In this document: positions 1 through 7,159 of the stretch, one piece after another
How positions within the stretch are numbered: position 1 is the first letter of the stretch
Layout of the letters: each line of letters opens with the position of its first letter
Source: a virus
Direction: 5' to 3' (one strand)
DNA: 64,000 bases
Virus record (IMG/VR): IMGVR_UViG_3300037010_001386
Span: 1 to 64,000 of that record
Program-made: the position numbers and the translations under genes
The notes under the pieces: model-generated
The model's input: only the letters and a program-made list of their open reading frames with translations
Told to the model about the DNA's origin: nothing
Databases searched by the model: none

Positions 1-46
1 ATTTCATTATCTCTCGATATTTTTCTTTTGAAAATTTATAGTTCAT
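1..46 (-). CDS. Partial small ORF running off the left edge
   Basis: An ATG on the minus strand at 46 follows an A-rich stretch typical of starts here and stays open for 15 codons to the window edge (begins MNYKFSKEKYREI). It is the next leftward gene after the Dam-like gene. Too little remains to assign a function. Confidence 0.45.
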   Translation of the reverse strand, partial: MNYKFSKEKYREIMK

Positions 47-76
47 TTTTTTAAGATGTATCACAATAATTTTAAT

Positions 77-598
77 TTAATTATTTAATTTTGATTTCAG
101 ATGAGAATTAAAAATAACTATCATTAATGGTTTAATATATCCAACCTTTCCTTTTGGAATATCTGCCTTTGTCCCGTCATCGTTTCCAAAATTAAATCCT
201 TGTTTTGGTTTTTCTAAAAATCTAATTTCAACATTTGGTCTTGTTGAATTTTTCTTTTTATCCCAAATCCATTTATGAAAATATTTCGTATGTGTAGAAG
301 CAGGAAGCAACATCACTGATAAACATTTTTCTGTTGCACATTTTTCAACAAAATTTCCTATGTGCATATCAAACATCGGATGACAATATACAACTTCACC
401 AGTCCAATCTTTATCCAAACAAGAATTTTCAGCGGTATAATATTTAGGTAAAAGATGATTTTTATCAGAAGCACAAGCATCTAAAGTAAAATTAAACTCT
501 TTACTTAAATCTGCCCAAATATCTTCTGGAGTTCTCAAATACATATAAATTTTACTTGTCATAAAAGAGAGTGTATTTTTGGCAATATTCCTTTTCAT
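77..598 (-). CDS. Phage Dam-like DNA N6-adenine methyltransferase homologue, degenerate catalytic motif
   Basis: 173 residues with the layout of the small phage DNA N-6-adenine-methyltransferase (Dam) family: TPEDIWADLSKEF near the N-terminus, FTLDACASDKNHLLPKYYT, then DWTGEVVYCHPMF and VMLLPASTHTKYFHKWIW. The family normally has CNPPY where this protein has CHPMF, so the (N/D)PP(Y/F) catalytic motif is lost. I infer reduced or absent methyltransferase activity, or a changed role such as SAM or DNA binding. Last complete gene of the leftward early operon, starting in the usual AAAAATATG context. An inner start at residue 13 is possible. Confidence 0.75.
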   Translation of the reverse strand: MKRNIAKNTLSFMTSKIYMYLRTPEDIWADLSKEFNFTLDACASDKNHLLPKYYTAENSCLDKDWTGEVVYCHPMFDMHIGNFVEKCATEKCLSVMLLPASTHTKYFHKWIWDKKKNSTRPNVEIRFLEKPKQGFNFGNDDGTKADIPKGKVGYIKPLMIVIFNSHLKSKLNN

Positions 599-602
599 AT
601 TT

Positions 603-812
603 TTAATTTTCTGTTTTATTTTCCCAGTAAAATGTATCTTTTAAATTATCCTTATCTTTACCCACGAATATGTATGCTACCCCAGTCCAGTTTCGTAATG
701 CTTGCCAAAATCGTTGTTCAGAATGAGCTTTGCAGTATGCAACAAAAGAGTCGAGCAATTCGTTTGTTTCTTTTTCTCTTAATTCTTTTTCTATTTTCTG
801 TTGTGTTCTCAT
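603..812 (-). CDS. Small phage protein, unknown function
   Basis: 69 residues from the ATG at 812 (MRTQQKIEKELREKE), chosen because it lies just after the stop of the upstream gene; a longer reading from 881 would overlap that gene heavily. The N-terminus is helical and charged. The C-terminus has RFWQALRNWTGVAYIFVG, an aromatic pattern I associate with small phage proteins of unknown role. It sits 4 nt before the Dam-like gene, so it is probably co-transcribed. Confidence 0.6.
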   Translation of the reverse strand: MRTQQKIEKELREKETNELLDSFVAYCKAHSEQRFWQALRNWTGVAYIFVGKDKDNLKDTFYWENKTEN

Positions 813-817
813 TTTAA

Positions 818-1153
818 TTAATTTGTAAATAACCCAACTTGTGGTTTCATACTCTCTCTCGACCTTTCCACTGCCACCCAATAAGCATTCTTTGGCGAAT
901 AGTCATTTCTGAGAGCTTCTTCATACCATTCATTCCATAACGGCGGAATATGTGCATACCAATATATTGCAGGATTTTTGCTATCGTGCCAACCAACAAT
1001 CTTGAATGCGTTCTTATGTGTCAGATCATATACACGAGCTCCAATCCTTGCCAATCCTAAATGATTATTTCCATAAACATATTCCATTATTTCAATTGTG
1101 GAATGTGGCAAATTATCGCTTAAAAGTTCTTGAATTTTTTGTGTTTGAGACAT
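818..1153 (-). CDS. Winged-helix-like small phage protein
   Basis: 111 residues. The first 70 look like a winged helix: a helical start (QKIQELLSDNLPHSTIEIMEYVYG), then a recognition-helix-like RIGARVYDLTHKNAFKIVG and a wing ending in WHDSKNPAIYWY. The tail is aromatic and basic. Probable DNA-binding early regulator; the target is unknown. Member of the leftward cluster 1-1890 driven by the promoter at 1938-1982. Confidence 0.5.
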   Translation of the reverse strand: MSQTQKIQELLSDNLPHSTIEIMEYVYGNNHLGLARIGARVYDLTHKNAFKIVGWHDSKNPAIYWYAHIPPLWNEWYEEALRNDYSPKNAYWVAVERSRESMKPQVGLFTN

Positions 1154-1162
1154 ATTTTTGAT

Positions 1163-1519
1163 TTAATTTTTTACGATCTGTTCTAATTGTTTTTGTAATA
1201 CTTCTATTTGTTTTTTAATTTCTGTAATTTTATATTCTTTGTTTCCTGCTTCAATCTCATCTCTGTGTTTTTTCAAAAACTCAATCATTTCTTTCCACTC
1301 TCCTTGAGCTGATGAATACCAAACTCTTTCATTTGCACTCTCCAAATTATCAATAACTTCGTCAATATCGTCACCTTCAATTTCATATTCTGGATGGATA
1401 TTGGTGCTTTTAATTTTTTCATTTAACTCATTAAAAACGACAATATGGCAACTGATACTATCCTGACTGGGGTCTGCGAAATTGAAGCGTCCAACTCTTG
1501 AATAATATTCTAATCTCAT
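1163..1519 (-). CDS. Hypothetical protein with C-terminal coiled coil
   Basis: 118 residues, not recognised. The N-terminal half is mixed alpha/beta and acidic (EYEIEGDDIDEVIDNLE). From about residue 70 it becomes highly charged and coiled-coil-like (KKQIEVLQKQLEQIVKN at the end). Starts in AAAAATATG context, 10 nt before the wHTH gene. Confidence 0.6.
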   Translation of the reverse strand: MRLEYYSRVGRFNFADPSQDSISCHIVVFNELNEKIKSTNIHPEYEIEGDDIDEVIDNLESANERVWYSSAQGEWKEMIEFLKKHRDEIEAGNKEYKITEIKKQIEVLQKQLEQIVKN

Positions 1520-1533
1520 ATTTTTAATTTCTT

Positions 1534-1707
1534 TTATTTTGATTTTTCTAATAACTTTTTACATAATTTATCATATTCAATCATCAGATTATTTAATTTA
1601 ATATCCACGAATAAAATTTCTCTCTCTAAATCAACTTTTTTATTCTGTAGAATTTCATTTTCCTTTTGCCAATCTGCTATTTTTGCTAATAATTCTTTTT
1701 TGTTCAT
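1534..1707 (-). CDS. Small coiled-coil protein
   Basis: 57 residues (MNKKELLAKIADWQKENEIL...), almost entirely heptad-like and charged, with a basic end (CKKLLEKSK). It is preceded at about 1724-1731 by AAAGGTCA, a variant of the leader motif seen before many genes here, 17 nt upstream of the ATG, which supports the start. Function unknown. Confidence 0.6.
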   Translation of the reverse strand: MNKKELLAKIADWQKENEILQNKKVDLEREILFVDIKLNNLMIEYDKLCKKLLEKSK

Positions 1708-1757
1708 TTGTTCTCTTTTCTATTGACCTTTTTTCTATTTTTATTTCTTTAATCAAA

Positions 1758-1889
1758 TTATATAATCATTGCAAATACAAAACCTATTAAAGCACCAAAC
1801 AATATCGCAAATAATCCTTCGTTAAAATCTGATTTATCTTCTGTAAGATATCCAAACCCATTAACTTCTTTCATTCTATATTTTTTCAT
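1758..1889 (-). CDS. Small single-TM membrane protein (paralogue of 11358-11492)
   Basis: 43 residues. MKKYRMKEVNGFGYL, an acidic stretch, then one hydrophobic segment (LFAILFGALIGFVFAMII) running to the C-terminus. The gene at 11358-11492 encodes a clear paralogue with the same MKKY(K/R)xKE(V/I)(N/D)G start, acidic middle and terminal TM. AAAGGTCG lies at 1917-1924 and the promoter at 1938-1982, so this is the first gene of its transcript. Role unknown; a small inner-membrane effector is possible. Confidence 0.6.
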   Translation of the reverse strand: MKKYRMKEVNGFGYLTEDKSDFNEGLFAILFGALIGFVFAMII

Positions 1890-1937
1890 TTTCTTATATT
1901 TAAATTAATTTGTTGCCGACCTTTAATTTATAATTTA

Positions 1938-1982
1938 ATTATATACTATTATTTTTTAGATTGCAAGTGATAGTTATGCACA
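1938..1982 (-). promoter_or_regulatory. Early leftward promoter with upstream DnaA-box-like site
   Basis: On the minus strand: TTATGCACA-type site (1974-1982), 7 nt, TTGCAA (-35, 1961-1966), a 17-nt spacer and TATAAT (-10, 1938-1943). AAAGGTCG follows at 1917-1924. The box, 7-nt gap and -35 are identical at 12450-12471 and at 22692-22713 on the other strand. Confidence 0.8.
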
Positions 1983-1987
1983 GGCAA

Positions 1988-2013
1988 AAAAAGGGACTTT
2001 TTAAAGTCCCTTA
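1988..2013 (-). terminator. Rho-independent terminator of the HNH-like gene
   Basis: The palindrome AAGGGACTTTTTAAAGTCCC (from 1991) reads on the minus strand as a stem-loop followed by a run of T. It lies 6 nt past the stop of the gene at 2019-2240 and just before the next leftward promoter, separating two transcripts. Confidence 0.85.
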
Positions 2014-2018
2014 ACATA

Positions 2019-2240
2019 TTATTTAACTTCCAATTCGTTTGGTTCGTCTGAAGGAGGTTTCCACCAATCCTTCCATAAAATTTGACAACACTCTTCAAAT
2101 GAACCTGCGTTGCTGAAAAGCAAATGATATGCTCTGTGTTGATTTTCTGGCTTCTCTAAAAGAAACCATGTCTTTCCCCGACTCTTTGGAGGGACATGAT
2201 GAATGGTTATTCTGTCTTCCCTTCTAACTTTCTTTTTCAT
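2019..2240 (-). CDS. Small HNH-like protein with its own transcription unit
   Basis: 73 residues: basic start (MKKKVRREDR), then ITIHHVPPKSRGKTW, reminiscent of the beta-strand HHxxPRSRGG core of HNH proteins, followed by ENQHRAYHLLFSNAGSFEECCQILWKDWW. I recall similar tiny HxxPxSRGG...WHxLFxN proteins from Patescibacteria; this was not checked. Unlike nearly all other genes here it has a textbook ribosome-binding site (AGGAGGTG about 7 nt before the ATG). It is a monocistron with its own promoter (2428-2455), a long structured leader (2264-2407) and a terminator, so it looks like a separately regulated or recently acquired unit. Confidence 0.6.
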   Translation of the reverse strand: MKKKVRREDRITIHHVPPKSRGKTWFLLEKPENQHRAYHLLFSNAGSFEECCQILWKDWWKPPSDEPNELEVK

Positions 2241-2263
2241 AGCACACCTCCTATTCTTATTAA

Positions 2264-2407
2264 TTAAACAGAGTATCTTAGTTCCGAGTCATACTTACCT
2301 AATCAATTTTAAAAAACAATTATATGGAAAACTTTATTTTATTTTACATTCCATTGTTGAACTAATTGATTTTCGAGTATGACCCAGAGTTAAGATACAC
2401 TGTTTAA
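2264..2407 (-). repeat. Long imperfect inverted repeat forming the leader of the HNH-like gene
   Basis: Arms of 32 nt at 2264-2295 and 2376-2407 are inverted copies with 5 differences, two of which still form G-U pairs in the minus-strand RNA. The interior holds further complementary pieces (AATCAATT / AATTGATT and TGGAA / TTCCA). On the minus strand it is transcribed between the promoter at 2428-2455 and the AGGAGG site. It could be a structured regulatory leader or a MITE-like insertion with TTAAACAG termini. Confidence 0.65.
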
Positions 2408-2427
2408 ATTTTTAATGTTCTGCATTC

Positions 2428-2455
2428 AGTATAGCACACTTAAAAAAAATTGCAA
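2428..2455 (-). promoter_or_regulatory. Leftward promoter, TTGCAA / TATACT type
   Basis: Minus strand TTGCAA (2450-2455), a 16-nt T-rich spacer ending GTGTGC, then TATACT (2428-2433). Almost the same sequence, including the T-run, is found at 20536-20563. No DnaA-like box precedes it. Confidence 0.75.
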
Positions 2456-2463
2456 GTCCTATT

Positions 2464-2697
2464 TTACAAAGCGATATTTAATTCTTCTAACATTTTCAAA
2501 TATCTAATCTTATCTTCATCTGGCATTGTTTTAGAGGGAAAACTATTAGCTAAACCACTAATAGTGGTAACCCTTGAATCAAATGCATTCTGTCCGTCTA
2601 TTTTTTTTAACAAAAAACTAATAAATTGCATACCACCTGCATCTTTAACTTTTGTATTTGCATCTATTTTAAGTTCTAAATATTCTTCGTTAGTCAT
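2464..2697 (-). CDS. Hypothetical early protein
   Basis: 77 residues, not recognised; mostly helical (MTNEEYLELKIDANTK at the start, DEDKIRYLKMLEELNIAL at the end). Its start overlaps the stop of the OB-fold gene by 8 nt, so it is translationally linked to a predicted DNA-binding protein. Last gene of the terminase/replication transcript. Confidence 0.6.
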   Translation of the reverse strand: MTNEEYLELKIDANTKVKDAGGMQFISFLLKKIDGQNAFDSRVTTISGLANSFPSKTMPDEDKIRYLKMLEELNIAL

Positions 2698-2962
2698 TTA
2701 TTTGATAAATATTTTCTATTATTAAAGTTGGATAATATTTGTCATCAATTACTCTACCCCTTAATCTGCCATTTAATATTACTGTTGAACCAATTGATGG
2801 CATTTTTTCATCTCCATAATATACAAATGCTAATGTATCATTATATTTTTTTCCACTTACTTCAATAATAACATTTGAATAATTGATGCCATTATTCGTT
2901 CGACCTTTTGTTGTATTTATAATTTTTCCGATAACTTCAATGTGATTTATTTTATTGTTCAT
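2690..2962 (-). CDS. Probable OB-fold (SSB/PriB-like) protein
   Basis: 90 residues with the strand pattern of a single OB fold: HIEVIGKIINTTKGR, INYSNVIIEVSG, DTLAFVYYGDE, IGSTVILNGRLRGR, YYPTLIIENI. This resembles bacterial SSB/PriB cores (IGxTVILxGRLRxR in particular) but lacks the acidic C-terminal tail. I infer single-stranded DNA binding. The phage has a second candidate ssDNA-binding protein at 8537-9160. Confidence 0.6.
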   Translation of the reverse strand: MNNKINHIEVIGKIINTTKGRTNNGINYSNVIIEVSGKKYNDTLAFVYYGDEKMPSIGSTVILNGRLRGRVIDDKYYPTLIIENIYQIND

Positions 2963-2982
2963 ATTTTTATTTTATATTTTTT

Positions 2983-5190
2983 TTAAAAAGTCAATCTTTT
3001 AACATAAGGAGGATCTTCTGAATGTGCTTCACTATGTTCTTTTTCTCTATTTTCACCTATTCTTTCGTTATCGCTTTCTGTTATTGCTTCCAAATCTAAT
3101 TGTAAATCTTGATTTTCTGTTTGTTGTGTTTCTGGAATTTTTTTAACTCCTGTTATACTAGGAACGCTTAATGTTTTACCACCAGATTGTCTTAATTCGC
3201 TAAAAGCAAACCATAAACTCATTAATCCATCGCCAGTATGTCCATCTGGAAATTTTCTCATTTCATTTATTAACTGAGATGAAATTTGTATTGTTCTTGG
3301 ATCTGATAAATCATAAGGAATGACTAATTTACCATTTTCTGCTATGATAGCCAAACTATTTACACCCAATGTAGAATCATTTTTTTCACCACCAGTAACA
3401 TAAGACCTTGTAGGTATTCCAGCATCTTGTAAATCAATAGCCATCGCTTTTTGATATGCGTTAGATTCTACTCTAATTCCAACTGCATGATATATTTTAT
3501 CCCATTCTATTGCTAAATCTCTAACATATTTAGGAGTAAATTGTGGAAGTTTTCCTCGTTCCATATTTAATAAAACATAATCTCCCGGATTTATTAAAGG
3601 AACAATAGAATTTCTAACACGACCCATTGCACTCAATGCATTATCATCTCCTTTTTCAGATGCCGCCAAATCCAATCCTAAACATATGAGTTCAAAATCT
3701 ATTCCCTTTGGCATTTCTGTGCTTAATCTTAAAGAAGCTCCTTTCTTTTTTGCATTATCTAACCAATTTTCTTTGAATAACTGATTTGGTCTGTTTGCTG
3801 GATTACACATTCTCATTCTTTCAAATGAATATGAATCTGCCATTCTTTCTAAATAAAGGTCTCCGTAATTAAACATTTGTGGAAATAACAATTCTACCCC
3901 ATCATCCATTTCTTTTTTGTGTTGTTGATAAAATTCTTCTGAGTCTTTTATTCTTTTTTCCTGTGATAATTCACTTTGTCCTAACGATTCATCTGTTCTT
4001 ATTTTAGCCCATTCTTGCCATAATTCTTGATTATTTGCTTCGTGTAATATTGCAGGTAATACTTTTTTATAATCAAATTGTGGGTCTTTAAGAAATGACA
4101 TCATTAAATCATCTTCGTGCCAAATATTACCTAATGCAATTAAACGACCATCAGAACTTTGTCCTTTTATTGCAACTGGCATAACAGTAGTTCGAACCCA
4201 AGATTTAGTTTTTTCTCTTGATTCTTCTGTCTGCGTATTATCTTGTGTGCATAAATCATCAAGAATTATAATATCTGCTCTTTTACCTACAATAGCACCA
4301 CCAAGACCTATTGCACGAATTGTTGGATCTTTTAATTGTGTAGAAGATCTATCTATTGTCAATGCTTCAGAATTCCACTTTTCTTCTTTTTTCATAATTT
4401 TTCTCATTTTAGGAATAACGCCTTTTCCCCTTGGATCAATCCACTTTGACCAATTTTGATATTCTTTATTATTTTCTATGTTATCCATTATCTGTGTTAC
4501 AAACAATGAAGCCATTTCGCTGGTGCTTGATACGAGAAGAATTCTTATATTATGATTTAATGCCATTTGCCATAATGGAAATCCTACAGATAAATGAGTA
4601 GAATTATGAGAAACTATACCATTTGCAAAAAAGTTTTCATTATCTTCTACTTGAATATCTATCATTTCCTCTTTTTCTTTCGTTTCTATTGAAACTATTT
4701 TATCCCATAAAAGTTCATCTGATTGTAATATTCTCAAATAATCATTATATGTAATATCTTTTGCTTGTTTGTATCCATCAGAAGTTAATAATCTATGGTC
4801 AGGACTTACTTTTATAAAATTGCCTGTTTTTGTTTTAAACGCAATAACATCTTTCAATCCAACATTATCTTTCCATAAAACATTCTTTTTTTCAATTTCC
4901 CCTTCTTTATTTACAGAATATACAACATCGCCAACCATAATATCAGATAGTTTTTTAATTCCCTTATCTGTTAAAATATCGCTATCAATAGAAAGACATT
5001 TTCCATTACCACGACCTAATGCGATTGCTAATTTATAATATAATTTATTAGAAATAATATCATCTATTTCATTTAGAAAATCTGGATTATCATATCCCAT
5101 AACATCCTCCATAAATACTCTAAAGTATTTTTCTATAGATTTATATCTTAAATTATATTGTTCAGGTTGTAGAATCGTTAGTTCCGTCAT
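2983..5190 (-). CDS. terL: Terminase large subunit interrupted by a mini-intein
   Basis: 735 residues. The packaging ATPase is split at its Walker A motif: GRGNGK (59-64) is followed by an intein (65-196) and then STHLSVGFPLW. Without the intein the protein is 603 residues, a normal TerL size. Further hallmarks are ILLVSSTSEMASLF, Walker B ADIIILDDLC, and the C-terminal RNase H-like nuclease (ICLGLDLAASEKGDDNAL, later ESNAYQKAM and DGLMSLWFAF). It translocates DNA into proheads and cuts it. The start overlaps the probable TerS gene by 29 nt. The gene lies in the leftward early arm, far from the portal. Confidence 0.93.
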   Translation of the reverse strand: MTELTILQPEQYNLRYKSIEKYFRVFMEDVMGYDNPDFLNEIDDIISNKLYYKLAIALGRGNGKCLSIDSDILTDKGIKKLSDIMVGDVVYSVNKEGEIEKKNVLWKDNVGLKDVIAFKTKTGNFIKVSPDHRLLTSDGYKQAKDITYNDYLRILQSDELLWDKIVSIETKEKEEMIDIQVEDNENFFANGIVSHNSTHLSVGFPLWQMALNHNIRILLVSSTSEMASLFVTQIMDNIENNKEYQNWSKWIDPRGKGVIPKMRKIMKKEEKWNSEALTIDRSSTQLKDPTIRAIGLGGAIVGKRADIIILDDLCTQDNTQTEESREKTKSWVRTTVMPVAIKGQSSDGRLIALGNIWHEDDLMMSFLKDPQFDYKKVLPAILHEANNQELWQEWAKIRTDESLGQSELSQEKRIKDSEEFYQQHKKEMDDGVELLFPQMFNYGDLYLERMADSYSFERMRMCNPANRPNQLFKENWLDNAKKKGASLRLSTEMPKGIDFELICLGLDLAASEKGDDNALSAMGRVRNSIVPLINPGDYVLLNMERGKLPQFTPKYVRDLAIEWDKIYHAVGIRVESNAYQKAMAIDLQDAGIPTRSYVTGGEKNDSTLGVNSLAIIAENGKLVIPYDLSDPRTIQISSQLINEMRKFPDGHTGDGLMSLWFAFSELRQSGGKTLSVPSITGVKKIPETQQTENQDLQLDLEAITESDNERIGENREKEHSEAHSEDPPYVKRLTF
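4603..4998 (-). other. Mini-intein inside TerL (residues 65-196)
   Basis: About 132 residues: Cys1 (CLSIDSDILTDKG), block B-like GNFIKVSPDHRLLT with the conserved His, and a C-terminal ENFFANGIVSHN with penultimate His and terminal Asn, followed by +1 Ser. There is no homing endonuclease domain. Removal rejoins GRGNGK to STH, restoring the P-loop, so terminase ATPase activity should depend on splicing. Confidence 0.93.
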
Positions 5191-5644
5191 TTTTTTCTTG
5201 TTCTATTAATATTTTTTCCATATTCCTTCCAATTTTACCATATACAACAAAATGCATATCTTCTGGTGTAAAGTCGCCATCTCCAAATTTAGAACTTAAA
5301 GAATTTAATTGATTAAACAGCATAATAATATAATCTGTTTTATCTTTTTCTGTAAATTTGTAATTTGTTTCTCTTGCTTGTGTTTCTTTAATTTTTCTGC
5401 GTAACCATTCTTTTTGCAATTCAATTTCATCTTTATGGTCTACTGCCCATTTCTCTTTTGCTTTTTTAATAAGTAAACCAGCAAGTTCAGGACTAACATT
5501 TAATTGTTTTGCAATAACGCCTATATGAAACTCCAATTCTTCTGGAATACTTTTTGCCAGTTCATCTATAATTCTTTCTTTTACTTCTGGCTTTAGATTG
5601 CCATTATTCAATCTATCGTCTTGTGTTACTATTGATAATTTCAT
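5162..5644 (-). CDS. Probable terminase small subunit
   Basis: 160 residues directly upstream of, and overlapping, terL, the classical position of terS. The middle has an HTH-like segment (FHIGVIAKQLNVSPELAGLLIKKAKEKW), then a long charged helix and an acidic end. The assignment rests mainly on position and the helical/HTH character, not on a recognised family. It would bind the packaging site and load TerL. Confidence 0.55.
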   Translation of the reverse strand: MKLSIVTQDDRLNNGNLKPEVKERIIDELAKSIPEELEFHIGVIAKQLNVSPELAGLLIKKAKEKWAVDHKDEIELQKEWLRRKIKETQARETNYKFTEKDKTDYIIMLFNQLNSLSSKFGDGDFTPEDMHFVVYGKIGRNMEKILIEQEKNDGTNDSTT

Positions 5645-5928
5645 ATTGTTTCCATGTAAAGTTTATAAACATTTTTTTCATCTCCTAACCAATACCATCC
5701 ATTTTCTTTTTCTGCTTGTATATTACCATTTTTACTTATTATAACATCTTCTATATGATAGATATTTAACACATAATCGTTTTCATTCTTTTCATATCTA
5801 CTTGATTTTTTATTTTTTTGCTCTTTTTTATTATGTGGTAATTTTATATTATTTTTAAATACGAATCTTACATCGGAAGAAAATTCAGTATCTTTATCTA
5901 CAATTAATTTACCAATAATTTGTTTCAT
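5641..5928 (-). CDS. Hypothetical protein
   Basis: 95 residues from the ATG at 5928 (MKQIIGKLIVDKDTEFSS), preferred over 5943 because it directly follows the upstream stop in AAAAATATG context. Beta-rich ends flank a very basic lysine/asparagine linker (KKEQKNKKSSRYEKNEND). Overlaps the probable terS gene by 4 nt. Function unknown. Confidence 0.55.
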   Translation of the reverse strand: MKQIIGKLIVDKDTEFSSDVRFVFKNNIKLPHNKKEQKNKKSSRYEKNENDYVLNIYHIEDVIISKNGNIQAEKENGWYWLGDEKNVYKLYMETI

Positions 5929-5932
5929 ATTT

Positions 5933-6445
5933 TTAATTTTCACATTCTCCTATTTTATGTCTTAATCCACATATAGAACATATTTCATATTTTTGAAATG
6001 AATGTTCGTGTCCATCTTCCTGTGTATGTTTTCCAAGCAATCCATTTATTTCTTCTTTCCAATCCATCGGTGTTGCAACTCTTGCTATATCAATTAATTT
6101 TTCTGCTTGTTCTTTATTATTTGCAACTTTAACTATATCTGATAATCTGGTAAATGGCAATGCGAGTAATTCAGTAAAATTAAATTTAAAATCATCTACA
6201 AGTTTATGTTTAATTTTTATTAATTTATCCGCCCAAGCTCTCGTATAATGTATTTCTGGGTCTGATAAATATCCCGCCCAAGATCCATCTTCTTGTCCAA
6301 GCGATTCTTTATAAAGTTCAGCATCTCTTATCTCTTCTAATATTGAAGCTTGTTTAGATATAGAATCTCTTATAATTTTTTCATTATTTTTCAATTCCTG
6401 TGATAAGTAAAAAGCTCTTTCTCCTCTTTGTTCTTTTGTTTCCAT
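5933..6445 (-). CDS. Helical protein with C-terminal zinc-knuckle-like motif
   Basis: 170 residues. Long helical body (RAFYLSQELKNNEKIIRDS..., WAGYLSDPEIHYTRAWADKLIKI) and a C-terminal CSICGLRHKIGEC that could bind Zn. It sits between the primase-type gene and the packaging genes. No family recognised; a phage replication or recombination accessory role would be a guess. Confidence 0.55.
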   Translation of the reverse strand: METKEQRGERAFYLSQELKNNEKIIRDSISKQASILEEIRDAELYKESLGQEDGSWAGYLSDPEIHYTRAWADKLIKIKHKLVDDFKFNFTELLALPFTRLSDIVKVANNKEQAEKLIDIARVATPMDWKEEINGLLGKHTQEDGHEHSFQKYEICSICGLRHKIGECEN

Positions 6446-6451
6446 ATATTT

Positions 6452-7159
6452 TTAATTATTTAATAATAATACCGACTCTTTAAATGTTTTGTTTTGTGTT
6501 TCCATAATATACGATATAGTATTCCATGTTCTTCCACAACCAAAACAATGTAATGTATTATTTTTCTTATTCCACGACATTGATGGTGTCTTTTCATTAT
6601 GTGCAAAACACTTCATAAAACCTCTTCTGTTTAATTGAACTAATTGATTAAATGGATATTTCTCTGCTCTCTCTATTTGTTCTTTTGTTATCTTATTTGT
6701 TGTAATATCACTTTTTAACCATTTAAGTTCTTTTCTAAATCTTTCTAACATTAACTTTCTTTGTTTTATGTATGTATTTCCCCATATTATTGCCTGTAAA
6801 AATACACGAGTTAATATTGAATATCCTTTTTTCTTAAAATCAATCATATCATTTTCATAATCAAATAATTCTTTTTCAATTGTTTTAATAGATGTTTCAA
6901 GATAATTTATTCTTCGTTCATTTGCAAATTCTTTATTCTCCTCTATGAATTCTTGAATTCCCTTTTTTACAATTGGCATTATTGTTGATTGATAATAATC
7001 TTGTTCTTTACTGGTATTCAAAACATCTATCCAATCCAACTCTTCCAACTGATTAAACTCTTCATCACTAATGTTTAATATACCATATTTCGTAAATAAA
7101 TGCAATATATGATGATATGCTGGTATTGTATTATATTTATTCCAAATAGTATTTATCAT
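6452..7159 (-). CDS. CHC2 zinc-finger protein (primase zinc-binding domain only)
   Basis: 235 residues. The C-terminal 60 carry a DnaG-type CHC2 zinc ribbon: KCFAHNEKTPSMSW...LHCFGCGRTWNTISYIM, ending in FKESVLLLNN. There is no TOPRIM or catalytic domain here. The N-terminal 170 residues are helical and unfamiliar. It overlaps the helicase gene by 4 nt, so I infer a primosome role: template recognition for a primase supplied by the host or encoded elsewhere. Confidence 0.75.
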   Translation of the reverse strand: MINTIWNKYNTIPAYHHILHLFTKYGILNISDEEFNQLEELDWIDVLNTSKEQDYYQSTIMPIVKKGIQEFIEENKEFANERRINYLETSIKTIEKELFDYENDMIDFKKKGYSILTRVFLQAIIWGNTYIKQRKLMLERFRKELKWLKSDITTNKITKEQIERAEKYPFNQLVQLNRRGFMKCFAHNEKTPSMSWNKKNNTLHCFGCGRTWNTISYIMETQNKTFKESVLLLNN

